Assembly: GCF_024461735.1 (NCBI RefSeq)
Contig: NZ_JANGAD010000002.1
Span: 310,001 to 374,000, forward strand
Length of the DNA: 64,000 bases
Direction: 5' to 3'
Source: Anaerotignum propionicum
GTDB taxonomy: Bacteria > Bacillota > Clostridia > Lachnospirales > Anaerotignaceae
The notes beneath the pieces were generated by a model that had not been told where the DNA came from, did not search any database, and saw nothing but the letters and a program-made list of their open reading frames with translations. Shown here piece after piece: positions 1 to 7,800 of this stretch; position 1 is the stretch's first letter, and each line of letters opens with the position of its first letter. The position numbers and the translations under genes are program-made.

Positions 1-348
1 TTTGCTGTACAGGCAGATGGAAAAGCAATTTACCATGGCGGAGATTTGAACTGGTGGCATTGGAATGGAGAGAGTCAGGAGTTTAATGATGATATAGCAA
101 AAAGCTATCAAGAGGAGATTCTAAAAATAAAAGGCAGAAAATTTCAGGTGGCATTTATCCCTGCGGATTTACGTTTACAGGACAAGTACCATTGGGCGAC
201 GGATTACTTTATGCAGGAAGTGGATGCAGACGCTGTATTCCCTATGCATTTTTGGGGAAAGTTTGAGGTTTGTCAGATGCTGAAGGAGAAACCTTATGGA
301 GATAAAATCATACAAATTTCCAAAGCAAATGAGACATTTACTATTTAA
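1..348 (+). CDS. MBL-fold metallo-hydrolase, C-terminal part (5' truncated by window edge)
   Basis: The reading frame is open from the first base and ends in TAA, giving the last 115 residues of a metallo-beta-lactamase-fold protein. Visible family features are a beta strand leading to IYHGGDLNWWHW (the histidine and aspartate of the metal site) and a late PMHFWGKF segment that supplies the final histidine. These resemble the UlaG-like/Lactamase_B_3 branch of hydrolases acting on small phosphorylated or lactone substrates. The substrate cannot be told. The HxHxDH motif would lie upstream of the window. A downstream amidase gene follows after about 157 bases with its own ribosome binding site. 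The family call is good and the function is open. Confidence 0.75.
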   Translation, partial: FAVQADGKAIYHGGDLNWWHWNGESQEFNDDIAKSYQEEILKIKGRKFQVAFIPADLRLQDKYHWATDYFMQEVDADAVFPMHFWGKFEVCQMLKEKPYGDKIIQISKANETFTI

Positions 349-505
349 TCAATACTACTTTCCTCTTTGGCTCTTTTGACAGGAAAATGATTATGAGGAA
401 TGCCACAATTCGGACTTCAGAGAGTTGTTTAAAATAGTTTGAGCAAGCAACGTAAGGGTTATTGGACAGTGTTAACGATCCCTTGAAAATTAGGAGTGAC
501 AGTGT

Positions 506-1309
506 ATGAAAGGCAAAAATTGGCGGGAATATGAGCCGCAAAGAATAAAGAAGAAGCGGCGCAGACGCCGAAAAGGCAGATTGCCCATCAAGCTAATCTT
601 ACTAATCTTCCTTTTTATATTGGGCTATGTTGGATTCGAGATTTATTTTCACTTTAGCAAGCCCTATGTTATAGGCCTAGATGCCGGTCACGGTGGTGTT
701 GATACCGGAGCGGTGGGTATCATCGAAGAAGTTGGACTGACGGAGAAAACCACTGCCAAGCTGGCAGAGCTATTGGAGGCAGATGGGCGTTTTCGGGTGG
801 TTCTTTCTCGAAAAGACGGTGAGGATAAAACTGTTACCAATAGAAACAAGCTTTTTCAGAGGGCAAAGCCTGATTTGGTGCTTTCCATCCATGCCAATTC
901 CGGTGATGATGCATCTGCCTATGGATTCGAATGCTATCCTTCTCCTCCGGGAAAAAAGAACTATGAGAAAAGTTTGGCATTTGCTCAATACATAGCAACG
1001 GAAATGAAAGTGGCGGGAGCAAGGCTGCGAGGGCCTGATGGGGTTCGGTTTGGATATTATGTGCCTGACGAAACGGGCAATGCCTCTAAGCTATTGCTAG
1101 ATTCTACTGATACACAGGTTTACGATTATGATACCTTTGGGATGTTAAAAAATATGACTTGTCCTGCAGTTTTAGTGGAGCAGTGCTTTGTTACCAATGA
1201 GCAGGATGTGAAGGATTTTGGTACAGAAGAAGGATGTGCAAAAGCTGCACAAGCCTATTATCAGGCAATTTGCCAATATTTGAATACGATGGAAAAAGGG
1301 AAAAAATAA
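506..1309 (+). CDS. N-acetylmuramoyl-L-alanine amidase, CwlD/AmiC type
   Basis: Predicted membrane-anchored zinc amidase that cleaves the bond between N-acetylmuramic acid and L-alanine in peptidoglycan. The 267-residue product has a very basic N-terminus, one membrane helix at about residues 28-48, then an Amidase_3 domain. The domain shows GLDAGHGG (zinc histidine), a glutamate in the following IIEE stretch, LSIHANS (second zinc histidine) and a late VLVEQCFVTN (catalytic glutamate). Size and layout resemble CwlD, which makes muramic-delta-lactam in spore cortex, but AmiC-like housekeeping enzymes share this fold. The start is supported by AGGAGTG upstream. A hairpin terminator follows directly, so it is probably monocistronic. 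Confidence 0.85.
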   Translation: MKGKNWREYEPQRIKKKRRRRRKGRLPIKLILLIFLFILGYVGFEIYFHFSKPYVIGLDAGHGGVDTGAVGIIEEVGLTEKTTAKLAELLEADGRFRVVLSRKDGEDKTVTNRNKLFQRAKPDLVLSIHANSGDDASAYGFECYPSPPGKKNYEKSLAFAQYIATEMKVAGARLRGPDGVRFGYYVPDETGNASKLLLDSTDTQVYDYDTFGMLKNMTCPAVLVEQCFVTNEQDVKDFGTEEGCAKAAQAYYQAICQYLNTMEKGKK

Positions 1310-1312
1310 AAA

Positions 1313-1342
1313 AGGAGTGCCGAAATTATCGGCGCTCCTTTT
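1313..1342. terminator. bidirectional intrinsic terminator
   Basis: An 11-bp stem (AGGAGTGCCGA pairing with TCGGCGCTCCT, one G-T wobble) has a T-run on the plus strand and a matching A-run on the other side. It ends the amidase transcript and can also end the convergent AI-2E family gene. Confidence 0.85.
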
Positions 1343-1398
1343 ATGTCTAATAAAAAACTGGTTTTCACCGTCTTTGTTTTTATATACCTAAGACTTTT

Positions 1399-2562
1399 TT
1401 ATTCTACTTTCAGATTTTTTTCTTTTAAGCGATGATTGGTTGCTTCTCGAAGGAGTATATAAAGAACGGAAACAATTGGTATAAATACAAGCATCCCAAT
1501 GATTCCAAATAAACTTCCACCGATGGTGACTGCCGCAAGAACCCAGATAGAGGGTAAGCCAACAGAGCCTCCTACTACATGGGGATAAATCAGGTTACCT
1601 TCAACCTGTTGCAAAATGAAGAACAGGATAATAAAGATAAGTGCTTGCGCTGGATTCACCGTTAAAATCAGGAATGTACCCAGCAATAGCCCGATAAAAG
1701 CTCCAAAAATAGGGATTAGTGCGGTAAAAGAAATAAATACACCGATTAGTAGTGCATAAGGAAGGCGCATAATAGTCATTGCTACGAAGAACATAAAGCC
1801 TAAGATAACTGCCTCTAGGCATTGACCGGCAAGGAAGCTGGCAAAAATTTTGTGAGTCAGATCACAGATTTCAATTGTTCTTTGCGCATATTTTTGTGGT
1901 AGAAAAGCAAAAAGAAGCTTTCGAATTTGTCTGCCTAAGGTTTCTTTTTGCAGTAAGATATAGCAAGCGAAAACAAAACCAATGAAAAAGGAGGTAAAGG
2001 CACTTAATATACCCTTTGCTACCACAAAAGTGGAGTCCAAGATATTGCCTATACCTGACTTAAAAAAGTCAGCCACACCGGTTACCAACTTTTGCCAATC
2101 AATCTCGATGGTTGACAGATAAGATAATGCTTCGGGGTTTGCGGAAAAGAAGCTTTCAAGTTTTGCTTCAAGGTCAGAGACTCTTTGGGGCAGAGATTGC
2201 GCCAAATCGCTTGCGGTGGTTGCCAGCTGGGGCAAAACCAGAGCAGTAACAATAAACAGCAGTGCCAGCACAAAAATGATAGCCAAGACGAGGCTGATAG
2301 GGCGTACCATTTTTTCTATATGCTGTTTCTTCTTTCCTTTTGCCGTAAGCAACGGCTTGGTAAACAGCATTTTTTGAATCCGATCCATGGGAACGCTTAA
2401 AATAAATGCAATGGCGCAGCCCAAGAATAATGGTAGCAGGATATGCAGTATAAAACTGATAGAGCCTATTACAATGTCAAAGCGGTAAAGTCCAATTAGA
2501 ATTAGAATGGCAAAAACAATCAGACCTCTTATTTTTCGAATATTGTTTTGATCCAGCTCCAT
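1399..2562 (-). CDS. AI-2E family transporter (PF01594, YtvI/TqsA-like)
   Basis: Polytopic membrane protein of 387 residues with the AI-2E family arrangement: paired N-terminal helices, a helix near residue 60-90, a soluble loop rich in Ser/Gln/Leu (about 100-160), and a C-terminal block of helices with the conserved GxxxxxPxxGAxIG-like stretch (LIPIFGAFIGLLLG) and an EGNLIYPHVVGGSVGLP signature. Members include the E. coli TqsA exporter and the B. subtilis sporulation protein YtvI; the substrate here is unknown. The start at 2562 is chosen because GAAGGTG lies 7 bases upstream. An ATG 19 codons further up has no comparable site. Confidence 0.85.
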   Translation of the reverse strand: MELDQNNIRKIRGLIVFAILILIGLYRFDIVIGSISFILHILLPLFLGCAIAFILSVPMDRIQKMLFTKPLLTAKGKKKQHIEKMVRPISLVLAIIFVLALLFIVTALVLPQLATTASDLAQSLPQRVSDLEAKLESFFSANPEALSYLSTIEIDWQKLVTGVADFFKSGIGNILDSTFVVAKGILSAFTSFFIGFVFACYILLQKETLGRQIRKLLFAFLPQKYAQRTIEICDLTHKIFASFLAGQCLEAVILGFMFFVAMTIMRLPYALLIGVFISFTALIPIFGAFIGLLLGTFLILTVNPAQALIFIILFFILQQVEGNLIYPHVVGGSVGLPSIWVLAAVTIGGSLFGIIGMLVFIPIVSVLYILLREATNHRLKEKNLKVE

Positions 2563-2939
2563 TTCGGAACACCTTCTTTCTGTTTTTTGGGAGTTGCAAA
2601 TCACCATATAAACTGCCAAGCAGATGAAAAAGATTTATGTGGGACAGCCGAAACCTTGCCTGTTTGGGCTGATAAAAAACATTATAATTTGAATTAGTAT
2701 AGCATGTGCAAATAAAAATAGCAATGAATTCCATCTTTTGGTGACGGATAAATGCCCATTTTGGAAGATATAAATCTCCTGTTTTATTATAAAAAAATAT
2801 GAGTACCAAAAACCAAAGAATAGAAGGATTTATTGGAATTCACGTGAGATAATAAGAAGAACAAAATCCCTTATGTTGACCGTTTTGGTGGGTTGTAGTA
2901 TCCTTAATCTAAAGAAATTGTAATAAATGGAGGAAGTAT
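2563..2939. promoter_or_regulatory. divergent intergenic region with lytS promoter
   Basis: This 377-base gap separates two divergent genes. On the plus strand a sigma-A-like promoter is visible: TTGACC at 2876-2881, a 17-base spacer, TATCCT at 2899-2904. Transcription would start about 30 bases before the lytS start codon. No structured RNA or repeat was recognised in the rest, which is AT-rich. Confidence 0.55.
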
Positions 2940-4658
2940 ATGACACTGGATATTTTGAAAAATTTAATATTGAATTTATCTATGCTGGTAATTATTGCCC
3001 AGCTTTTGACAAAAACAACCTTCATCAAACAATTTATGTTTTCTTATAAGGCAGATATCAAATCCAATGTTGCATTGGCCATAATATTTGGTTTGATTAG
3101 TGTTTTGTCCACCTACACAGGAACGGATGTAAATGGTGCCATTGTGAATACCCGTGTTATTGGCGTAATGTCAGGGGGGATTATTGGGGGGCCTATTGTA
3201 GGGATGGGAGCGGCAATAATCGGTGGATTGCATCGATATTTTTTTGACGTGGGAGGATTCACCTCTGCGGCTTGTGCAATTTCTACTTTTGTTGAGGGTG
3301 TTATTGGTGTTTTAGCATCAAAATATTTAAAACGGAATGACTGGAAAAAAATAGATATTTTTTTGATTTCTGCCTTGGCAGAGGTATTTCAAATGATAAT
3401 CATTTTACTGGTGGCAAAGCCTTACCCTGCGGCACTGGAGACGGTGCAAATCATTGCGGTGCCAATGATATTATTTAATTCTTTGGGCATGGTAATTTTC
3501 ATTTCTGTTTTCAATTCTATTTTCATAGAGCAGGATAATGAGTCTGCCAAAAGAATTAAACTAGCCTTTGATATTTCCGAGCAGTGCCTGCCTTTTTTAC
3601 GAAAAGGGATGTATAACAAAGAAAATATGGATAAGGTCACCAAGATGATTTTGGAAAATGTAAAAGATGGCGGAGTGGTTATAACAGATAGAGAAAAGAT
3701 ACTCAGCTACCAATGTGATGTTGCGGCATTACAAGATCATATGGAGGGAAAATCCTTACCTCAAATTGCCCAATTGGTGATCGGTAAAAATCGGGTAATG
3801 GTTGCCGAAGGGGCAGAAGCGGGGGATATTTTTTATGAGCATTTAAAGAATTTTACCATTGTGGGAGCACCTTTGCATAGTAAAGGTAATGTAGTGGGGG
3901 CTATTTTGGTATTTACCAAGAAATTTAAAATTTCAATACAAACAGACAAAGATTTTGTTGATGGTTTGGCAAAGCTCTTTTCCACCCAATTGGAATTGGC
4001 AGAGGGGCAAAAACAACGGGAGATGTTGCAAAAGGCAGAGTTTAGGGCGCTGCAATCTCAAATCAATCCCCATTTTTTGTTTAATGCTTTAAATACCATT
4101 ACCGCGTTTTGTCGTGAGAAGCCGGAAAAGGCGAGGGAATTATTAATTGTTCTTAGCACTTATTTCAGAAATACCTTGAATACCAATCAATATATGATTG
4201 ATATTTATGATGAATTTTCTCATGTGGACGCTTATTTGCAATTGGAGAAAGCTAGGTTTGAGGAAAGGTTGACATTAGACATCCACGTGCCTACAGATTT
4301 GCACTGTCAGGTGCCAAGCTTTATCTTACAGCCTATTGTAGAAAATGCTGTGAAGCATGGTGCAATGAAGAGAAGTGCTGGCAGGGTCTCCATTCAAGCG
4401 TGGCAAACAGAGAAAATGGTGGGAATTACAGTAAAGGATTCGGGATATGGTATCCCACAGGAAATTATAAATGCATTGCATAATGATACCTTGGATAGTT
4501 CAAAGGTTGGGCTTTCCAATGTGGACAAGAGACTGCGTAGTATTTATGGACAGGATTATGGTTTGGAAATTCAAGCTTCGTCAGAAGGCTCGGAAGTGAC
4601 TATTAAAATTCCAATGGAAAAGGGGGTGGAGGTAGATGAAAATAGCAATCGTGGATGA
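2940..4658 (+). CDS. lytS: LytS/BtsS-type sensor histidine kinase
   Basis: Membrane sensor kinase of 572 residues. Residues 1-195 form a 5TM-5TMR_LYT sensor with glycine-rich helices (for example MSGGIIGGPIVGMGAAIIGG). A GAF-like region at about 215-350 follows, then a His_kinase domain with the phospho-accepting His378 in INPHFLFNALN, and an HATPase_c domain with the N-box at PIVENAVKHG (Asn469) and a G-box near DSGYGI. The ribosome binding site GGAGG precedes the ATG. The stop codon overlaps the response-regulator gene by 23 bases, so the pair is cotranscribed. Relatives are LytS (autolysis control) and BtsS/YpdA (pyruvate sensors). The CstA gene downstream favours the latter role by inference. 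Confidence 0.92.
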   Translation: MTLDILKNLILNLSMLVIIAQLLTKTTFIKQFMFSYKADIKSNVALAIIFGLISVLSTYTGTDVNGAIVNTRVIGVMSGGIIGGPIVGMGAAIIGGLHRYFFDVGGFTSAACAISTFVEGVIGVLASKYLKRNDWKKIDIFLISALAEVFQMIIILLVAKPYPAALETVQIIAVPMILFNSLGMVIFISVFNSIFIEQDNESAKRIKLAFDISEQCLPFLRKGMYNKENMDKVTKMILENVKDGGVVITDREKILSYQCDVAALQDHMEGKSLPQIAQLVIGKNRVMVAEGAEAGDIFYEHLKNFTIVGAPLHSKGNVVGAILVFTKKFKISIQTDKDFVDGLAKLFSTQLELAEGQKQREMLQKAEFRALQSQINPHFLFNALNTITAFCREKPEKARELLIVLSTYFRNTLNTNQYMIDIYDEFSHVDAYLQLEKARFEERLTLDIHVPTDLHCQVPSFILQPIVENAVKHGAMKRSAGRVSIQAWQTEKMVGITVKDSGYGIPQEIINALHNDTLDSSKVGLSNVDKRLRSIYGQDYGLEIQASSEGSEVTIKIPMEKGVEVDENSNRG

Positions 4659-5376
4659 CGAAAGACCATCTAGAAGTGAGCTTCGGCATTTGATTTTAGA
4701 CTGTATCAGGGATGGGGAAATCATGGAGGCCAGCTCCGGAGCCGAGGCCATGGAGTTATTTTTGAAAGAAGATTTCGATTTGATTTTTATGGACATTAAT
4801 TTAGGGGATATGGATGGTACTACTTTGGCCGCCATGGCTAAAAAAGCCCATCCGCAGGTTGAAATTGTGTTTGCCACTGCATATAACAGTTATGCTGAGA
4901 AGGCCTTTGATATTGATGCATTAAACTACATTCTAAAGCCCTTTGATCCCAAAAGAATTGAGCAAACGATACAACGGTTTCTAAAAAAGCGTAGAACAGA
5001 AGCCAGTGAGAAGACATCCCAAAGGGAAGATGAGAAAAAAGCTATTTCAAAGGTTTCCATTAACTGCGACAAAAAAATGATTTTATTAGATATTGCAGAT
5101 ATTGTATACATTGAAACGGGGAAACGGGCATGCATTGTTCATGCCAAGGGAAAGTCTTATACAGCGTCCTGTTCCATGAATTCCTATGAGGAACGGCTGA
5201 GGGAAAGTGGATTTTTCCGTATTCATAAAAGCTATTTGATTAATCTTGAGTATGTGATAGAGATATATCCTTGGTTTAACAATACTACTTGTGTGAAAAT
5301 GCAAGGTTATGAAAAGGAAGTTTTAACGGTAGGCAGAAACCAGATAAAAGAGTTGAAACGGCTTTTCAGTATGTAG
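4636..5376 (+). CDS. lytR: LytTR-family response regulator, partner of the LytS kinase
   Basis: DNA-binding response regulator of 246 residues. The receiver domain (1-120) has the acidic pair Asp8/Asp9, phosphorylation site Asp53 in FMDINLG and Lys101 in ILKPF. A short linker follows, then a LytTR DNA-binding domain (about 143-243) with the typical FFRIHKSYLINLEYV signature. It would be phosphorylated by the overlapping kinase and bind direct repeats upstream of its targets. The obvious target is the CstA-family gene about 670 bases downstream. A hairpin terminator follows the stop, separating the pair from that gene. Confidence 0.92.
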   Translation: MKIAIVDDERPSRSELRHLILDCIRDGEIMEASSGAEAMELFLKEDFDLIFMDINLGDMDGTTLAAMAKKAHPQVEIVFATAYNSYAEKAFDIDALNYILKPFDPKRIEQTIQRFLKKRRTEASEKTSQREDEKKAISKVSINCDKKMILLDIADIVYIETGKRACIVHAKGKSYTASCSMNSYEERLRESGFFRIHKSYLINLEYVIEIYPWFNNTTCVKMQGYEKEVLTVGRNQIKELKRLFSM

Positions 5377-5415
5377 TCTAGCAAAAGATAATAATAAATT
5401 TCAAAGTTATGAATG

Positions 5416-5462
5416 AAAAGGGCTTTTCTTCATTGAAATAAATGAGAGAAAGCTCTTTTTTT
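5416..5462 (+). terminator. intrinsic terminator after lytSR
   Basis: AAAAGGGCTTT pairs with AAAGCTCTTTT across a 22-base loop that can itself partly pair, followed by a T-run to about 5462. It ends the lytS-lytR transcript. Confidence 0.7.
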
Positions 5463-5796
5463 GTCGTAAGAGGGATTTTAGGATTTATTGCTTGAGAAGA
5501 AATAAACAAAATGATTGAAATTGTTTCTAAGGAAAACAATTAAATTCTATTATTATACCTACGGAATAAATGCAACAAATATCATTTATCTTTAAATTTT
5601 TATACTAAATTTGGATAGATACGTTAAAATTTCATTAAAATAAAATGCATTTTGCACAGGGATTTCAGCTTTTTATCCTTGGATAATAACCAGTGACAAC
5701 AAAAAACAGTACAAAAGCGGGAAAAAGCGCTATTCTTACCTTAGAATCATATTTCTTAAGAAATGTGTGACAAGGTATAGACAAAGTTAAGATATT

Positions 5797-6002
5797 ACAG
5801 TGGTGCAGTTTGGTTTTACAATATTAGAAGTTTATCGCTGGGTTTTAAAAAAACCTTGAACGGGCAATAAACTTCGGACCACTGTTTTTTGGATGGTTAC
5901 AGATCAGCTTTATCAAGCTTGGAAACAGATATCTTAAGGGATGTGCCATTTGTGCTGTCTGGGGAATACAGATGGCATAAGTACTGCTCATCATGAGCAG
6001 TA
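5797..6002 (+). ncRNA. candidate structured leader RNA upstream of the CstA-family gene
   Basis: The 670-base gap before the transporter gene contains a nested fold. The outer 8-bp helix ACAGTGGT (5797-5804) pairs with ACCACTGT (5878-5885) and is followed by T6, so it can act as a terminator. Inside it GAAGTTTAT (5827-5835) pairs with ATAAACTTC (5867-5875), enclosing a further GGTTT/AAACC hairpin. Downstream a 9-bp hairpin (5945-5953 with 5968-5976) and a 10-bp palindrome (5982-6002) follow before the ribosome binding site. I do not recognise a named riboswitch class. The pairing is seen directly; a regulatory role is inference. Confidence 0.5.
5982..6002. promoter_or_regulatory. perfect 10-1-10 palindrome before the CstA-family gene
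   Basis: TACTGCTCAT and its exact reverse complement ATGAGCAGTA flank a single central C, about 45 bases upstream of the start codon. As RNA it would be a hairpin with a short loop. As DNA it is a typical dimeric-repressor operator shape. There is no T-run after it, so it is not a terminator. Confidence 0.45.
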
Positions 6003-6046
6003 GAACTTATAAAATACATATTTTTAATGAGAGGAAGGGGAAAGTT

Positions 6047-7480
6047 ATGATTAGTTTCTTCGTATGTCTTGCAATTCTTATCGTAGGTTATGTAGTATAT
6101 GGTGCTTTCATTGAAAGAACCTTTAAGCCCGACGAAAGAGAGACCCCTGCTGTAGCTATGGCGGATGGAACAGACTACGTAGTAATGGGTAATGGTAAAA
6201 TTTTTTTGATTCAGTTATTAAACATTGCGGGGTTAGGACCCATTTATGGTGCAATTGCTGGTGCATTGTGGGGGCCATCCGTATTCTTATGGATCACCTT
6301 TGGTACAATTTTTGCGGGTGGTGTGCATGATTATCTTTCGGGTATGATTTCTATGCGTCATAAAGGCACCAGTATTTCTGAAATTGTAGGCATTTATCTT
6401 GGGCCCTTTATGAAAACTGTGATGCGTATTTTCTCAGTTGTATTGCTGGTTTTGGTTGGTACTGTTTTTGCAACAGGCCCCTCTGCTCTTTTGGCAATGC
6501 TGACTCCTGAAACATTAGATGCTAAATTTTGGCTGATTGTAGTAATCACTTACTATTTCTTGGCTACTTTAGTACCTATTGATAAATTGATTGGTAAAAT
6601 TTATCCTATCTTTGGTATTTGTTTGATTGTTATGGCTCTGGGTGTAGCCAGTGGAATTGTGATGCAAGGCTATACCATCCCTGAAATTACATTTAGCAAC
6701 CTTCATCCTAATGGACAGGCAATTTGGCCTTTCATGTTTATTACTGTTGCTTGTGGTGCTATTTCCGGTTTCCATGCAACCCAGTCTCCTCTGATGGCAC
6801 GTTGCATGAAGAGTGAAAAAGACGGCAGAAAAATTTTCTATGGCGCCATGGTTTGCGAAGGTGTCATTGCCCTGATTTGGGCAGCGGCAGGCGTTGCCTT
6901 TTACCAAAGCACAGGGGGATTGGCAGAGGCAATTTCAAGACTTGGCGGACAGGGTGGAGTTGTTTATGAAATTTGTAATACCCTTCTTGGATCCATCGGT
7001 GCAGTGATTGCAATGGTTGGCGTTATTGCTTGTCCTATTTCTTCCGGCGATACCGCTTTTAGAAGTGCTCGATTGGTTATTGCTGATTGGTTTAAGATTG
7101 ACCAGAAAAAAATCAAACCCAGACTTGCTGTTACCATTCCGTTGTTAGTAGTTGGTACATTACTTTCTCAGGTAGACATCACAATTATTTGGAGATATTT
7201 CTCTTGGAGTAACCAAACGTTAGCTATGATTGCCCTTTGGGCAGCAGCAGCATACTTGCGTAAGAATAAAATTTTGCCTTGGGTTGCAGTTATTCCCGCA
7301 ACATTTATGTCAGCTGTAAGCTGTACCTATATTTTGATGGCACCAGAAGGCTTTCAGTTAAGCGCAGGGTTCTCCTATCCTGCAGGTATTATTTTTGCAG
7401 CCCTTTGCTTCATTCTCTTTATAGTGAAAATCATGAATAAAGATTATGCAGCTGAGCAAGATACTACTGCAAGCGCTTGA
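6047..7480 (+). CDS. CstA/BtsT-family carbon starvation transporter
   Basis: Integral membrane protein of 477 residues with about 12-14 helices. It shows CstA signatures: MADGTDYVVMGNGKIFLIQLLN-type entry, IAGLGPIYGAIAGALWGP, GGVHDYLSGMISMRHKG, and HATQSPLMARCM. Family members import peptides (CstA) or pyruvate by proton symport (BtsT/YjiY). It is shorter than E. coli CstA (about 700 residues), as usual for Clostridia. The start at 6047 follows AGGAAGGGG; an in-frame ATG at 5993 falls inside the upstream palindrome and lacks a binding site. Its position behind a LytS/LytR pair suggests control by that system, as BtsSR controls BtsT. Confidence 0.9.
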   Translation: MISFFVCLAILIVGYVVYGAFIERTFKPDERETPAVAMADGTDYVVMGNGKIFLIQLLNIAGLGPIYGAIAGALWGPSVFLWITFGTIFAGGVHDYLSGMISMRHKGTSISEIVGIYLGPFMKTVMRIFSVVLLVLVGTVFATGPSALLAMLTPETLDAKFWLIVVITYYFLATLVPIDKLIGKIYPIFGICLIVMALGVASGIVMQGYTIPEITFSNLHPNGQAIWPFMFITVACGAISGFHATQSPLMARCMKSEKDGRKIFYGAMVCEGVIALIWAAAGVAFYQSTGGLAEAISRLGGQGGVVYEICNTLLGSIGAVIAMVGVIACPISSGDTAFRSARLVIADWFKIDQKKIKPRLAVTIPLLVVGTLLSQVDITIIWRYFSWSNQTLAMIALWAAAAYLRKNKILPWVAVIPATFMSAVSCTYILMAPEGFQLSAGFSYPAGIIFAALCFILFIVKIMNKDYAAEQDTTASA

Positions 7481-7554
7481 TTTATTTTTACGAAAGAATT
7501 CCTTATAGGTTGCAATACAGCCTAGGGGTATAAAGATTATACAAAGGATAACAG

Positions 7555-7597
7555 GCTCCATTGCGTGCAAAAGTTTTGCATTGCAATGGGGCTTTTT
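7555..7597 (+). terminator. intrinsic terminator after the CstA-family gene
   Basis: GCTCCATTGC (7555-7564) pairs with GCAATGGGGC (7583-7592) with one wobble. An inner TGCAAAA/TTTTGCA helix extends the stem, and T5 follows. Confidence 0.85.
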
Positions 7598-7630
7598 AAA
7601 TATTTATAAAATAGCTATATAAAATAGGGC

Positions 7631-7800
7631 TATAATAGAAAGAATCAAGGACAGAAATTAAAAAACCTGTTGCGAAATATTTTGTAAGAATGGCACCAAA
7701 CCCTCAGGAAAAAGGGCTTTACAGCGGACAGGTTTGCGTATAAACTAGAATAAGTCATAATAAAGCTTGCAGGATTATTTTGTGAAAGGAAGTATTTAAA
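7631..7800 (+). ncRNA. candidate structured leader RNA of gltX
   Basis: A TATAAT box at 7631-7636 with no good -35 marks a likely promoter; the leader to gltX would be about 155 bases. It contains a closed structure: AACCTGT (7664-7670) pairs with ACAGGTT (7728-7734), inside it TGTAA (7683-7687) pairs with TTACA (7719-7723), and CCCT pairs with AGGG (7701-7716). The T-box specificity sequence typical of aminoacyl-tRNA synthetase leaders (GGGTGGNACC) is absent. No known riboswitch class is recognised. The rest of the 320-base gap is AT-rich. Confidence 0.45.

Noticed and set aside
5993-6046. Earlier ATG for the CstA-family gene
   Set aside because: It lies inside the palindrome and lacks a ribosome binding site; the ATG at 6047 follows AGGAAGGGG.
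7631-7800. T-box leader of gltX
   Set aside because: The T-box sequence and specifier-loop pattern are absent, although a structured leader is present.
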